A DNA stretch of 64,000 bases from Chroococcidiopsis thermalis PCC 7203 (GCF_000317125.1 NC_019695.1:3026336-3090335); one strand, 5' to 3'; positions 33,392 to 42,490 are shown, numbered from the stretch's first letter. Translations and numbers: made by a program. The notes: generated from the letters alone by a model not told the origin.

Positions 33392-34852
33392 ATGCTGATT
33401 TCCGCGTCTGGCTTGTCCAAGGTAAAAGATTCGTTAAAAGAAAAGATTTTCTTCGGTCAAGAACCCAGTACGGAGTTAATCGCAATCCTGACTGTCTACT
33501 TCGTCCAGGGAATTCTCGGCTTAGCCCGCCTTGCTGTCAGCTTTTTCTTTAAAGACGAACTGGGATTGAGTCCAGCCGAAGTCTCGTCCTTATTAGGCAT
33601 TGTGGCGCTGCCCTGGATTATTAAACCAGTATTTGGGTTTGTCTCTGATGGTTTACCCATTTTTGGCTATCGCCGCCGTCCTTACCTGATCTTATCGGGA
33701 ATTTTAGGGGCGATTTCCTGGGTGAGTATGGCGACAGTCGTACATACGCCAATGGCAGCTGTAGGGGCGATCGCGCTAGGCTCTTTATCGGTTGCCGTCA
33801 GCGACGTGATTGTAGACTCTTTAGTGGTAGAACGAGCAAGAGTCGAATCTCAAGCTGATGCGGGTTCGCTGCAATCTCTATGTTGGGGAACTTCAGCCTT
33901 TGGTGGTTTAATTACAGCTTATTTCAGCGGTTGGCTGCTAGAACATTTCACCACCCGCACGGTATTTTTGATTACGGCAACTTTTCCCCTCATAGTTTCT
34001 TTCATTGCTTGGTTTATTACCGAAGTTCCAGTCAGCAAAACAGATGACTCGCAAGCGTTTGCCAACTGGTCTAGTGTCAACACTCAAATTAAACAACTAC
34101 GACAAGCGATCGCCCAAAGAACAATTTGGCTTCCTACCGCCTTTATTTTTCTCTGGCAAGCCACTCCCACGGCTGATGCAGCCTTCTTTTTCTTCACCAC
34201 CAACGAATTAGGGTTTGAACCAGAATTTCTAGGTAGGGTACGTCTGGTGACGAGTATCGCTTCCCTCGTTGGCGTGTGGATTTTTCAGCGCTTCCTCAAA
34301 GGTGTATCTTTCCGCGTCATTTTTGGTTGGAGTACTTTACTTTCAGCCGTCCTGGGTATGAGTATGCTGCTATTAGTCACTCATACCAACCGCAGTTTGG
34401 GAATTGACGATCGCTGGTTTAGCTTAGGCGATAGTCTTGTCCTGACGGTGATGGGACAAATTGCCTACATGCCTGTTTTGGTGTTGGCAGCAAGGCTTTG
34501 CCCCCCAGGAGTAGAAGCAACCTTGTTTGCCTTGTTGATGTCTGTATCAAATCTTGCCTCCCTAGCTTCTTATCAAATGGGAGCGATTTTGATGCGGTGG
34601 TTTGGCATTTCTCAGAATAACTTCGATTTGCTCTGGCTTCTGGTAGTCATTACTAACTTATCAACGCTTTTACCCCTGCCATTTTTAAGCTGGCTGCCCG
34701 CTAAAGAAGAAATTACTGCTGCTAGCGGTCAACCTGCGATCGCCCCAGATGCAACTAACAATAAAGAGATCGGGCAAACTTTGCTACCTAACTTGTCAGA
34801 GTTAGTACCATCTTCTTTGCGACAAGAACCAGTCGAAGAACCTGCCGAGTGA
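33392..34852 (+). CDS. Folate/biopterin transporter (BT1/FBT family)
   Basis: A 486-residue membrane protein with about 12 helices, homologous in pattern to the cyanobacterial folate/biopterin transporter family. FFKDELGLSPAEVSSLLGI and PWIIKPVFGFVSDGLPIFGYRRRPYLIL near 60-100 are typical. It probably imports folates or pterins across the plasma membrane. The C-terminal 40 residues are soluble and variable. No partner is adjacent. Confidence 0.9.
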   Translation: MLISASGLSKVKDSLKEKIFFGQEPSTELIAILTVYFVQGILGLARLAVSFFFKDELGLSPAEVSSLLGIVALPWIIKPVFGFVSDGLPIFGYRRRPYLILSGILGAISWVSMATVVHTPMAAVGAIALGSLSVAVSDVIVDSLVVERARVESQADAGSLQSLCWGTSAFGGLITAYFSGWLLEHFTTRTVFLITATFPLIVSFIAWFITEVPVSKTDDSQAFANWSSVNTQIKQLRQAIAQRTIWLPTAFIFLWQATPTADAAFFFFTTNELGFEPEFLGRVRLVTSIASLVGVWIFQRFLKGVSFRVIFGWSTLLSAVLGMSMLLLVTHTNRSLGIDDRWFSLGDSLVLTVMGQIAYMPVLVLAARLCPPGVEATLFALLMSVSNLASLASYQMGAILMRWFGISQNNFDLLWLLVVITNLSTLLPLPFLSWLPAKEEITAASGQPAIAPDATNNKEIGQTLLPNLSELVPSSLRQEPVEEPAE

Positions 34853-34970
34853 CGGATGAAAGATGAATGCTGCATGATGAATTATGAAGTTATAGTCATA
34901 ATTTGTAATTTATCTTGACTTGATTTTTGTATCTGTACGGGTAAGGCATTTTTTTGCTCGATCCCCGGAC

Positions 34971-35028
34971 GGGCGGGTTTTCCAAAACAAACTTCGCTCC
35001 GAACAGAGATTTTGAGTAAACCCGCCCC
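34971..35028. repeat. GGGCGGGTTT/AAACCCGCCC inverted repeat (family D)
   Basis: GGGCGGGTTT is paired with AAACCCGCCCC about 38 bp later, with an unrelated loop. Two other copies occur at 52949-53003 and 60139-60192. The loop sequence differs among copies but the ends are nearly the same. Right after it stands a run of GACTCCC repeats leading to the carotenoid oxygenase start. Confidence 0.6.
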
Positions 35029-35064
35029 TACGACTCCCGACTCCCGACTCCCGACTCCCTAACT

Positions 35065-36552
35065 ATGCAACTTCACGAACGCGCCACAACAGTTTCTCCT
35101 AAGTCATACCAGCGCCACGATTGGCAGCGAGGATACGAATCGCTCAAACAAGAATACGACTATTCAATTGATGATGTCGAAGGGGAAATTCCTGCCGAAC
35201 TGTGCGGAACGCTATTCCGCAATGGACCTGGTTTGTTGGATATCAACGGACAACCAGTTCACCACCCCTTTGATGGCGATGGTATGATTAGCGCGATCGC
35301 ATTTCGTGACGGTCGCGCCCACTTCCGCAATCGCTATATTCGTACAGAAGCGTATGTAGAGGAACAAAAAGCTGGAAAAATTTTGTATCGCGGTGTTTTT
35401 GGTACGCAAAAACCTGGCGGCTGGTTGGCAAATGCCTTTGATTTCAAACTCAAGAATATTGCCAATACTAACGTGATCTACTGGGGTGGCAAGCTGTTGG
35501 CACTGTGGGAAGCAGCAGAACCCCATCGCCTCGATCCTCACAATCTGGAAACCTTGGGAAAAGATTTTCTGGACGGTGCGATCGCAGAAGGCGATCCTTT
35601 TGCAGCACATCCTCGCCTCGATCCGAGTTGCGATATGGACGGCGGTGAACCTTGCTTGGTGAATTTCTCCCTCAAGGTTGGTCTATCTACCACAGTTACC
35701 ATTTTTGAACTGAATCCCGCCGGAAAAGTTATTCGCCAGCACGCCCATAGTATTCCTGGGTTTGCCTTCATTCACGATTTCGCTATTACTCCTAACTACT
35801 GCATTCTTTTCCAAAACCCCGTTGCTTTTAACCCAATACCTTTTACATTAGGGTTAAGAGGGGCAGCAGAGTGTATCAAGTTCCAACCTCACCAAAAAAC
35901 ACGGATTGTCCTAATTCCCCGCCATCCTAAAGAGTCGGTTCAGATTTTAGAAACTCACGCTGGGTTTGTGTTTCACCACGCCAACGCTTTTGAACAAGAT
36001 GGGGAAATTGTTGTTGATTCAATTTGCTACGAGTCTTTCCCCGAGGTCGAACCAGCTAGCGATTTCAAGCAAGTAGATTTTGATGCGCTCAAGCCTGGGC
36101 AATTGTGGCGCTTTCATCTCAACTTACAAGAGAAAACAGTATCGCGAGAACTTATAGAGCCGAGATGTTGCGAATTTCCTAGCATCCACAAGGATAAAGT
36201 CGGTAGACCTTATCGCTATCTCTTTATGGGTGCGGCGCATGAATCGACTGGAAATGCACCTTTGCAAGCAATTCTCAAAATCGATTTAGAATCTGGAGAA
36301 CGGCAACTTTGGAGTGCTGCGCCGCGTGGCTTTATCAGCGAACCGATTTTTGTCCCTCGTCCTGACTCGACGCTAGAAGATGATGGCTGGGTGCTGAGTG
36401 TGGTTTATGATTCTACCCACCACCGTTCTGATGTGGTAATTTTGGATGGTCGGGACTTAAATAAAGGCGCGATCGCGACTTTACATCTCAAGCACCATAT
36501 TCCCTACGGACTGCACGGTAATTTTGCCCCAGATTGCACGATCGCTAGTTAA
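35065..36552 (+). CDS. Carotenoid cleavage dioxygenase family protein
   Basis: A non-heme iron oxygenase of the RPE65/CCD family that cleaves double bonds of carotenoids or apocarotenoids. It is 495 residues, the usual length. The iron-binding histidines are seen in HDFAIT, near 235, FHHANAFE, near 310, and LHGNFAP close to the C terminus; the fourth is probably in the DPSCDMDGG-to-FNLS region. It is presumably cytosolic or membrane-associated. Substrate is undefined; cyanobacterial relatives yield retinal or apocarotenals. Confidence 0.92.
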   Translation: MQLHERATTVSPKSYQRHDWQRGYESLKQEYDYSIDDVEGEIPAELCGTLFRNGPGLLDINGQPVHHPFDGDGMISAIAFRDGRAHFRNRYIRTEAYVEEQKAGKILYRGVFGTQKPGGWLANAFDFKLKNIANTNVIYWGGKLLALWEAAEPHRLDPHNLETLGKDFLDGAIAEGDPFAAHPRLDPSCDMDGGEPCLVNFSLKVGLSTTVTIFELNPAGKVIRQHAHSIPGFAFIHDFAITPNYCILFQNPVAFNPIPFTLGLRGAAECIKFQPHQKTRIVLIPRHPKESVQILETHAGFVFHHANAFEQDGEIVVDSICYESFPEVEPASDFKQVDFDALKPGQLWRFHLNLQEKTVSRELIEPRCCEFPSIHKDKVGRPYRYLFMGAAHESTGNAPLQAILKIDLESGERQLWSAAPRGFISEPIFVPRPDSTLEDDGWVLSVVYDSTHHRSDVVILDGRDLNKGAIATLHLKHHIPYGLHGNFAPDCTIAS

Positions 36553-36554
36553 TC

Positions 36555-36743
36555 ATGGACGAGCAGCAGTTGGATTTAGCTGAATATGTCGATCGCATGG
36601 CGCTGGTGTTGGATTTACCAATTCCAGCTGCTTATCGGTCGGGAGTGGTAGATAATTTTGCCAAGATAAAAGCGATCGCCCAGATCGTCAATGATTTTGC
36701 TATACCAGAAGATATTGAAGCGGCTACAGTATTTGAACCCTAA
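36555..36743 (+). CDS. DUF4089 (AtzG-like) small protein
   Basis: Sixty-two residues matching the DUF4089/AtzG family, small helical partners of amidase-type hydrolases (DLAEYVDRMALVLDLPIPAAYRSGVVDNF). The start ATG comes 2 bp after the oxygenase stop, so the two genes are co-transcribed. The expected amidase partner (AtzE-like) is not in the window. Either it is elsewhere or the protein has been adopted by the oxygenase. Confidence 0.75.
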   Translation: MDEQQLDLAEYVDRMALVLDLPIPAAYRSGVVDNFAKIKAIAQIVNDFAIPEDIEAATVFEP

Positions 36744-36843
36744 TCGACTGAGGTGTTTCTTTTGGTAGCAGATGATATCTGAATAAATAGCTACTGTAGA
36801 GTTATGGCATTCGAGCAGTATAAAAACTGCTAGTAAACTTTCC

Positions 36844-38571
36844 ATGACAACTGCGCTACTCAATAATCGCTATCAAACAATTAAGTTACTGGGAGCAGGA
36901 GGATTTGGCGAAACTTTTCTGGCAGCAGATACATATTTGCCGTCTCGCCGTCCTTGCGTAGTCAAGCAACTCAAACCCGTAGCAAACGATTTGCAACTGT
37001 ATCAAATCATTCAAGACAGATTCCAGCGTGAGGCTGCGACCTTAGAAGCTTTGAGTGCAGGTAGCGATCAAATTCCCAAGTTGTACGCCTACTTTAGCGA
37101 AAACGGACAGTTTTACCTGATTCAGGAGTGGATTGAGGGCGAAACTCTCACCAAAAAAGTTACCTCTGAAGGGGTGCTGAGCGAAGCATCTGTCTGGAAA
37201 ATCTTAGTGAGTCTACTTAAAGTCCTACATTACGTCCACAGTAAGGGAATTATTTATCGCGATATTAAGCCGGACAATATTATTTTGCGTCAACCGGACT
37301 GCCAGCCAGTCATGATTGATTTTGGTGCGGTAAAGGAAACAATGGCAACGGCGATCGCGGCTCAAGGTAGATCGATTTATACAATGGTGCTGGGGACTCC
37401 TGGCTTCATGGCTCCAGAACAAGCCGTAGGGCGACCGATCTACGCCAGCGATATTTACAGTTTGGGCATGACAGCAATTTATCTTTTGACTGGTAAGTTG
37501 CCGCAAGAGTTAGAGGTTGACCCCCATACCGAAAGAGTTATCTGGCAGCAGTACGCGGCAAACGTGAGTCCTAGTTTAGCAGCGGTACTGAATAAAGCAG
37601 TTGAGTATCAGCCACGCGATCGCTACTCAACTGCGATTAAAATGCTTAACGATTTGCAATCTGTAGATACTATATCCTCGCGCCAGGAAGTCGATCGAGA
37701 TGCGATCGCTCCCCCTCACCAGCAGACTTTAGAAACTCGAACTCTCCCCCCTCCTACAATTCGACAGAGTTCGGGCAAAAAGCAGAAATATCTTATTTTT
37801 GGTGGGTTGCTCATTGGTGGATTGCTAAGTACTGCTACAGTTTTTAGTTTCATTCCCCAGCCAGCACCGCGATCGTCCGTATTGCCAGTATCGCCACCTG
37901 CCCCTGTGTCGGTAGATCTTCCCGTCCCAACGGATAGATCCCCCCAACCCCCCTTACAAAGGGGGGCAACAGAGCGAGAATCTCCCGCTAGTCCCGTAGC
38001 TGCTAGATCCCCCCAACCCCCCTTGCAAAAGGGGGCGACAGAGCGAGAATCTCCCGCTAGTCCCGTAGCTGCTAGATCCCCCCAACCCCCCTTACAAAAG
38101 GGGGCGACAGAGCGAGAATCTCCACAACCCCCCGCTGTGTTAAGGGGGGCTAGGGGGGATCGAGATCGAGATATACCTGGATTTCCGATTGGTACTACTG
38201 AAAATGTAGTCAAAGCAGCATTAGGCAAGCCTACAAAAACGAGTAGAGGTCTTTGGGTTAACACCCGTGCGGCGATTTACGATATCGAGCCAGAACGCAT
38301 CACGCTCGGTTATTTATTCGATCGCACTTCTGGACGGCTGCGTCAAACTGAAGTCTCTTTTGCTCAATCAGTCGCGCCGGAAACTATGCAAGCAACACTA
38401 CAGCGAATGTTACGCGAACAGACCGCACCTGAAATTATCAACGGATTGCAAAAAGTTTATCAGCGTCAGACTAACAGATATTCTTTTCGCCAAGGTCAAC
38501 TAAAAGGAGCGATCGAACGTAACAGCCGCGATCGCATTTACATCGGCATCTGGGATGCAAATTTGCATTAA
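36844..38571 (+). CDS. Serine/threonine protein kinase with repeat-derived linker
   Basis: A Hanks-type kinase: Gly-loop GAGGFGET at 17-24, catalytic Lys41, YRDIKPDN near 139-146 (YRD instead of HRD) and DFG at 160-162. A transmembrane helix spans about 316-337. Residues about 365-440 form a proline-rich extracytoplasmic linker of three RSPQPPLQ-GATERESP units. The C-terminal domain (about 442-575, GFPIGTTENVVKAALGKPTK) is probably a periplasmic sensor typical of cyanobacterial kinases. A downstream palindrome separates it from rplL. Confidence 0.9.
   Translation: MTTALLNNRYQTIKLLGAGGFGETFLAADTYLPSRRPCVVKQLKPVANDLQLYQIIQDRFQREAATLEALSAGSDQIPKLYAYFSENGQFYLIQEWIEGETLTKKVTSEGVLSEASVWKILVSLLKVLHYVHSKGIIYRDIKPDNIILRQPDCQPVMIDFGAVKETMATAIAAQGRSIYTMVLGTPGFMAPEQAVGRPIYASDIYSLGMTAIYLLTGKLPQELEVDPHTERVIWQQYAANVSPSLAAVLNKAVEYQPRDRYSTAIKMLNDLQSVDTISSRQEVDRDAIAPPHQQTLETRTLPPPTIRQSSGKKQKYLIFGGLLIGGLLSTATVFSFIPQPAPRSSVLPVSPPAPVSVDLPVPTDRSPQPPLQRGATERESPASPVAARSPQPPLQKGATERESPASPVAARSPQPPLQKGATERESPQPPAVLRGARGDRDRDIPGFPIGTTENVVKAALGKPTKTSRGLWVNTRAAIYDIEPERITLGYLFDRTSGRLRQTEVSFAQSVAPETMQATLQRMLREQTAPEIINGLQKVYQRQTNRYSFRQGQLKGAIERNSRDRIYIGIWDANLH
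37936..38161 (+). repeat. 69-bp in-frame tandem repeats of family C inside the kinase gene
   Basis: Units start at 37936, 38005 and 38074, exactly 69 bp apart. Each begins GATCCCCCCAACCCCCCTTA and ends with GAGCGAGAATCTCC; the third is followed by a CTAGGGGGGAT end that completes an inverted repeat with the first. The sequence equals the intergenic family C element, here read as 23 residues per unit. Confidence 0.9.
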
Positions 38572-38588
38572 AACAATATTAAAACAAA

Positions 38589-38618
38589 TGTAGAGACGTT
38601 CCATGGAACGTCTCTACA
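38589..38618. terminator. Family A palindrome between kinase and rplL genes
   Basis: TGTAGAGACGTTCCA and its exact reverse complement form a 30-bp perfect palindrome in a convergent gap. A family C stem follows at 38632-38652 (AACCCCCTTAAAAAGGGGGTT minus the last base). The two stems together probably terminate the kinase transcript and the ribosomal operon. Confidence 0.7.
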
Positions 38619-38659
38619 GATGGCGATCGAAAACCCCCTTAAAAAGGGGGTTGGGGGAT

Positions 38660-39055
38660 CTATTTAACAGTCACCTTAGCACCAGCAGCTTCTAGAGTCT
38701 TCTTAGCTTCTTCTGCCGCTTCTTTAGCAATGCCTTCCTTCACTGGCTTGGGTGCAGATTCTACCAAGTCTTTAGCTTCTTTCAAGCCTAGACCTGTTAG
38801 TTCGCGCACTTGCTTCAGGATGGCAATCTTCTTATCAGCGGGGACTTCTTCCAGAATTACGTCGAATTCAGTCTTCTCTTCGACTTCCTCAGCAGGAGCG
38901 CCAGGAGCAGCACCAGGAGCCATCATCATCATGCCTCCAGCAGGAGCAGCAGCACTTACGCCAAAGGCTTCTTCGATTTGCTTAACTAACTCAGATGCTT
39001 CTAGCAAAGTTAGAGATTTGAGTTGTTCCAAAATTTGATCGGTTGCAGCAGACAT
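38660..39055 (-). CDS. rplL: 50S ribosomal protein L7/L12
   Basis: The acidic stalk protein that recruits translation factors. It has 131 residues: an N-terminal dimerisation helix ([25 protein letters not shown]), an Ala/Gly/Met hinge ([20 protein letters not shown]), and the C-terminal factor-binding domain with [29 protein letters not shown] about 8 bp before the ATG is a good ribosome site. It ends the operon, 52 bp after rplJ. Confidence 0.98.
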   Translation of the reverse strand: MSAATDQILEQLKSLTLLEASELVKQIEEAFGVSAAAPAGGMMMMAPGAAPGAPAEEVEEKTEFDVILEEVPADKKIAILKQVRELTGLGLKEAKDLVESAPKPVKEGIAKEAAEEAKKTLEAAGAKVTVK

Positions 39056-39106
39056 GCAATTAACTCCTATGTAATCTAAATTTGTGCTTGTCTTTCTCGC
39101 TACTGA

Positions 39107-39658
39107 TTAAGCAGCATCTGTTTCGGTCGCAGCCGAGACATCTTTATCGGCATACGCCTGAATACCACGCGCCAGCGAAGATGGAACTTCGTTGATACCC
39201 ACAGCAACTTTGGTTGCCAATGCATTGATAGCTCCGGCAATTTGAGCCATAAGCTGCTCTTTAGATGGCAAGTCTCCCAGTGCCTTAACATCTGCTTCTT
39301 TCAGCAGACGACCTTCCATTACGCCACCGCGCAATTCAGTTTTCTTGCTGGCTTTTTGGAAGTCCTGGTAAGCCTTGATTGCACCGCTGATATCTTCTTT
39401 TACCAGCAAAAATGCTGAAGAACCTTGGAGCAATTCTTCCATAGCTAGCCAGTTATCCTGACCGCTAATCGCGATGCCCATCAGCGTGTTTTTGGTTACT
39501 TTACAGACTGTTCCGGTTGGGCGCAATCGCCGCCGTAAATCTGTAATCTCAGCTACTGATAACCCTTGATAGTTAATTACAAGAGCGAGTTGGGACTCAC
39601 TCAAAGTAGCTTTGAGATCCGCCACGATCTCTTGTTTGTTTTCTATGGTTCTACCCAT
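39107..39658 (-). CDS. rplJ: 50S ribosomal protein L10
   Basis: The stalk base protein that anchors L7/L12 dimers on 23S rRNA. It is 183 residues with a typical N-terminus ([40 protein letters not shown]). AGGAGG 8 bp before the ATG is a strong ribosome site. The leader RNA upstream (see next entry) binds L10 or L10(L12)4 to limit its own expression. The next gene downstream is rplL. Confidence 0.98.
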   Translation of the reverse strand: MGRTIENKQEIVADLKATLSESQLALVINYQGLSVAEITDLRRRLRPTGTVCKVTKNTLMGIAISGQDNWLAMEELLQGSSAFLLVKEDISGAIKAYQDFQKASKKTELRGGVMEGRLLKEADVKALGDLPSKEQLMAQIAGAINALATKVAVGINEVPSSLARGIQAYADKDVSAATETDAA

Positions 39659-39689
39659 TCATTTCACCTCCTAGCTTGGAATGCGATCG

Positions 39690-39775
39690 ACCAATTCACA
39701 TGAAATCCGTGTCTCCTACCCTACCCACCCAAAACAAAACCTCGACTCAAGAGCCGAGGTGACACGGTGTACGTC
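39690..39775 (-). promoter_or_regulatory. L10 leader RNA (ribosomal protein autoregulatory element)
   Basis: The minus-strand transcript upstream of rplJ has a 7-bp closing stem, CCGTGTC paired with GACACGG, enclosing a hairpin of CCTCGGCTC and GAGTCGAGG. Between the hairpin and the closing strand lies a GGGTGGGTAGGGTAGGA segment, and then ATTTCATGTG. This arrangement, directly ahead of rplJ-rplL, fits the L10 leader family, by which L10 with L12 represses or attenuates its own operon. Confidence 0.8.
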
Positions 39776-39789
39776 ATGTTATTTCGACT

Positions 39790-40012
39790 TCACTATAACT
39801 AGTGTCATCAAAAACATTTTTGTACAAACCTCGGCAGGATATTAAGCTAATTAGCCCCTGCTGTCTTCGGCTATCAATTTTTGATTGGTAGTTGGTAATT
39901 GGTAATTAGTAGTTGGTTATTTATCAGCAGTCAGTGATTGCCAGCGATTTTGACTTTTGACTATTGACTTTTGACTTCCCATTACCTATTACCCATTACC
40001 CATTACCATAAA
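39790..40012. other. Gap between rplA and the L10 leader
   Basis: About 220 bp holding short repeats (TTGGTAGTTGGTAATTGG and TTGACTTTTGACT) plus AT-rich sequence. A promoter for rplJ-rplL on the minus strand probably lies near 39790-39850. No coding signal. Confidence 0.45.
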
Positions 40013-40729
40013 TTATGCTGCTTCTGTCATCTTGAGATCTCGTAAGCCGCTGATTTCAACTTCAATTGCAGGTCCCATAGTCGCGGAAACAAAAATAGTA
40101 CGCCAGTAACGACCTTTTGCACCAGAGGGACGGTTGCGATCGATAGTTTCTTGTAGCGCCTTCAAATTGACTAACAAATCTTCGGCGGGGAAAGCTGCTT
40201 TCCCAAACATAACGTGAACGATTCCCGTGCGATCGGCACGAAATTCTAGTTTACCAGCTTTAAACTCCGAAATTGCACTGGCTATGTCAAACGTTACCGT
40301 TCCCCCTTTGGGCGATGGCATCAAACCGCGTGGACCCAACAGCTTACCCAATCTTGCCACCTGGGGCATCACATCGGGTGTGGCGATGAGTTTGTCAAAG
40401 TCCATTCTACCGTTTTGAATTTCGCTAATTAATTCCTCAGAGCCAACAATATCTGCTCCTGCGTTGCTCGCTTCTGTGACCTTTTCACCTCTAGCAATCA
40501 CGGCAACGCGGACTTCTTGACCCGTACCTTTGGGTAGTACAACTGTCGTTCTGAGCTGTTGGTCTGTATATTTCGGATCGATTCCCAACCGTATATGTGC
40601 TTCTGCGGCTTCGGGAAACTTAGCTGTAGCGGTTTCTTTTAATAATTGCAACGCTTCAATCGGCGCATAAGCCCGATCTTCTACTTTCTCTTGCAGCGAT
40701 CGCAATCTTCTCGATACTTTTTTTGCCAT
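40013..40729 (-). CDS. rplA: 50S ribosomal protein L1
   Basis: The L1 stalk protein of the 50S subunit, also a translational regulator of the L11-L1 genes in many bacteria. About 238 residues from the ATG at 40729, preceded by [18 protein letters not shown] near 145 is the conserved signature. The longer open frame up to 40813 adds 28 residues that look like repeat sequence, so I use the shorter start. Upstream gap carries a dispersed repeat. Confidence 0.98.
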   Translation of the reverse strand: MAKKVSRRLRSLQEKVEDRAYAPIEALQLLKETATAKFPEAAEAHIRLGIDPKYTDQQLRTTVVLPKGTGQEVRVAVIARGEKVTEASNAGADIVGSEELISEIQNGRMDFDKLIATPDVMPQVARLGKLLGPRGLMPSPKGGTVTFDIASAISEFKAGKLEFRADRTGIVHVMFGKAAFPAEDLLVNLKALQETIDRNRPSGAKGRYWRTIFVSATMGPAIEVEISGLRDLKMTEAA

Positions 40730-40809
40730 TTTTCTCTCCTGGGGTCGTTGCGAAGCTTCCTGCCTCTCCCCCGATATAATTTTGCTGCCGTTTACTTTGA
40801 GGTCTTTTG

Positions 40810-40898
40810 TCACTTACAAATGACAAATGACTTAGGGCGTAGACACCCGAAGGGTGGCTTCTCGAAGAATAGCCCTTGCCGAAGGCTATGACGAATGA
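40810..40898. repeat. Dispersed small repeat between rplK and rplA
   Basis: The 169-bp gap contains ACCCGAAGGGTGGCTTCTCG and CCTTGCCGAAGGCTATGAC, an imperfect inverted pair of the GAAGG/CCTTC type, next to AATGACAAATGACTTAG direct repeats. In most cyanobacteria rplK and rplA are closer, so this repeat has been inserted into the operon. Confidence 0.5.
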
Positions 40899-41324
40899 CT
40901 ACTCAGTAACGTTTACGCCCATGTTTTTCGCCGTTCCTGCCACAATTTTCATCGCAGCATCGATATCATTAGCGTTCAGGTCTGGTAGCTTCGTTTGAGC
41001 GATTTCCCGCAACTGAGCTGTTGAAATCGAACCAACTCGCTTTTTATTTGGCTCGTTGGAACCGCGCTCGATCCCTGCTGCTTTACGAATCAATACGGAA
41101 GCAGGAGGAGTTTTGAGGACAAATGTAAAACTTCTGTCTTCAAACACCGAAATTTCTACGGGAATGACCATTCCTGCTTGGTCGGCGGTTCTGGCGTTGT
41201 ATTCTTTGCAGAACATCATAATATTCACGCCATGCTGACCTAGCGCTGGTCCGACTGGCGGTGCTGGGTTAGCTTTACCAGCATTCAATGCCAGCTTAAT
41301 GACCGCAACTACTTTCTTTGCCAT
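40899..41324 (-). CDS. rplK: 50S ribosomal protein L11
   Basis: The protein that binds the GTPase-associated region of 23S rRNA. It has 141 residues. The N-terminus ([33 protein letters not shown]) is the classic signature, and the C-terminal domain holds [16 protein letters not shown]. Start ATG is 9 bp after the nusG stop. Same operon. Confidence 0.98.
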   Translation of the reverse strand: MAKKVVAVIKLALNAGKANPAPPVGPALGQHGVNIMMFCKEYNARTADQAGMVIPVEISVFEDRSFTFVLKTPPASVLIRKAAGIERGSNEPNKKRVGSISTAQLREIAQTKLPDLNANDIDAAMKIVAGTAKNMGVNVTE

Positions 41325-41333
41325 TTCTCTGTT

Positions 41334-41975
41334 CTAGCCTTGTTTCTGAACCTGATTGAACTCCAATTCTACGGGCGTGTCCCGTCCGAAAATTGAGAGT
41401 AAAGCTTTTAGCTTACTCCGTTCTGGACTGACTTCCACCACTTCGCCTTCAAAGTCTTTAAACGGACCAGTTAACACGATAATTCGATCTCCAGCCGCCA
41501 AATTGATTTTGACTACTGGCTCCTGTTCCTGAGCTTGCTTAAAGATTCTTTCTACTTCTGGGGGACTGAGGGGTAGGGGTTTAACGTGACCGCGACCGCG
41601 ACCGCTACCACGCTTTTGTTCGGCTCCGACAAAGTTAATGACGTGAGAGGTATTTTTCACTACCTGCCACGTTTCATCGTCCATTGCCATTTTGACTAGC
41701 ACGTAACCAGGAAACACTTTTTCATCCGTTTCTTGCCTACTGCCATCTTTGCGGATTTTGAAGGCTTTACTTTGCGGAATTTCTACTTGAAAAATGCGCT
41801 CGGATACGTCGAATGTCTGCGCCCGCCGCTCTAAGTCTGCTTTCACGCGCTTTTCACAGCCAGAGGCGACTTGTACGGCATACCAACGCGGTTTGCGATC
41901 TGCTGTGTCCGCGATCGCTGGTTTTGCCTCTTCTTCGCGGCGAGAGTCACCTGGCTCGTCTGTTGCAAAAGTCAT
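41334..41975 (-). CDS. nusG: Transcription termination/antitermination protein NusG
   Basis: A transcription factor that couples RNA polymerase to ribosome or Rho. About 213 residues with an NGN domain (RKPRWYAVQVASGCEKRVKADLERRA) near 28, an insert of Gly/Arg (RGSGRGRGHV) at about 137-147, and a KOW domain near 160-205 (GDRIIVLTGPFKDFEGEV). I use ATG 41975, preceded by AAAGG and overlapping the secE stop by one base (TAATG). A longer start at 41999 lies inside secE. Confidence 0.96.
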   Translation of the reverse strand: MTFATDEPGDSRREEEAKPAIADTADRKPRWYAVQVASGCEKRVKADLERRAQTFDVSERIFQVEIPQSKAFKIRKDGSRQETDEKVFPGYVLVKMAMDDETWQVVKNTSHVINFVGAEQKRGSGRGRGHVKPLPLSPPEVERIFKQAQEQEPVVKINLAAGDRIIVLTGPFKDFEGEVVEVSPERSKLKALLSIFGRDTPVELEFNQVQKQG

Positions 41976-42193
41976 TAGAATACCTTTCTTGCTGCCCAAG
42001 CAAACAACGCATCAATGAGGTAAATCATTGTGGCAGATAGTGCCACCATTGATAGTACGGCTAAAGATTCGCTGATTAGCTGTTGGCGACTGGGCCAAAC
42101 TACTTTATCAAGTTCCTCTTTAGTTCCCTTTAAAAAGTCGGTGACGCTAAATCCACTGCTTTGTTGGATCTCGGCTTCGTTTTTCTTGCTCAC
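41975..42193 (-). CDS. secE: Preprotein translocase subunit SecE
   Basis: The small membrane subunit that clamps SecY in the protein-export channel. It has 73 residues from a GTG at 42193, with a single transmembrane helix near 46-66 (LAVLSMVALSATMIYLIDALF) and the amphipathic segment GTKEELDKVVWPSRQQ before it. GAGG lies 12 bp before the GTG. An ORF extension to 42211 would need TTG. Standard position before nusG. Confidence 0.92.
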   Translation of the reverse strand: MSKKNEAEIQQSSGFSVTDFLKGTKEELDKVVWPSRQQLISESLAVLSMVALSATMIYLIDALFAWAARKVF

Positions 42194-42417
42194 GGTTGCT
42201 TTACACCTCAATTGATAATAGAAGCGATCGCGGTTTAACCCTCACTGCTTGACTGTTTTGTTCAGACTGAGCAGTTCGTTCGAGTCCAGCCGATCTAACT
42301 TATATATATTTAAGATCTGGGTCGTCACCAACTAATTTTACCCAAAAGCTTCTACTTTTGCTGGCGATAGCTAGCATTCGATCGCGCTTTTGGGTAAGGG
42401 ATTTGCCTGATTGAGAG
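42194..42417. promoter_or_regulatory. Leader between tRNA-Trp and secE
   Basis: About 220 bp with no coding frame. It contains a CTTATATATATTTAAG AT-rich block (about 42299-42314), suitable as a promoter in either direction, a TTACCCAAAAGC/GCTTTTGGGTAA inverted pair near 42340-42400 that may form a stem, and HIP1 sites. The stem could attenuate transcription that continues past the tRNA. Confidence 0.4.
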
Positions 42418-42490
42418 CGCGCCCTGGAGGACTTGAACCCCCGACATCCGGTTTTGGAGACCGACGTTCTACCAACTGAACTAAGAGCGC
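42418..42490 (-). tRNA. trnW: tRNA-Trp (anticodon CCA)
   Basis: Minus strand, 73 nt. The acceptor GCGCTCT pairs with AGGGCGC. D-loop TTCAGTTGGTAGAAC, anticodon stem around GTCTCCAAAACC with anticodon CCA, and T-arm GGGGGTTCAAGTCC are all present. The CCA tail is not encoded. Its place just upstream of secE-nusG is the usual cyanobacterial arrangement. Confidence 0.97.

Noticed and set aside
37716-38264. Minus-strand 182-codon frame in the kinase gene
   Set aside because: It is an effect of the in-frame 69-bp repeats, which keep the opposite strand open as well; no domain is visible.
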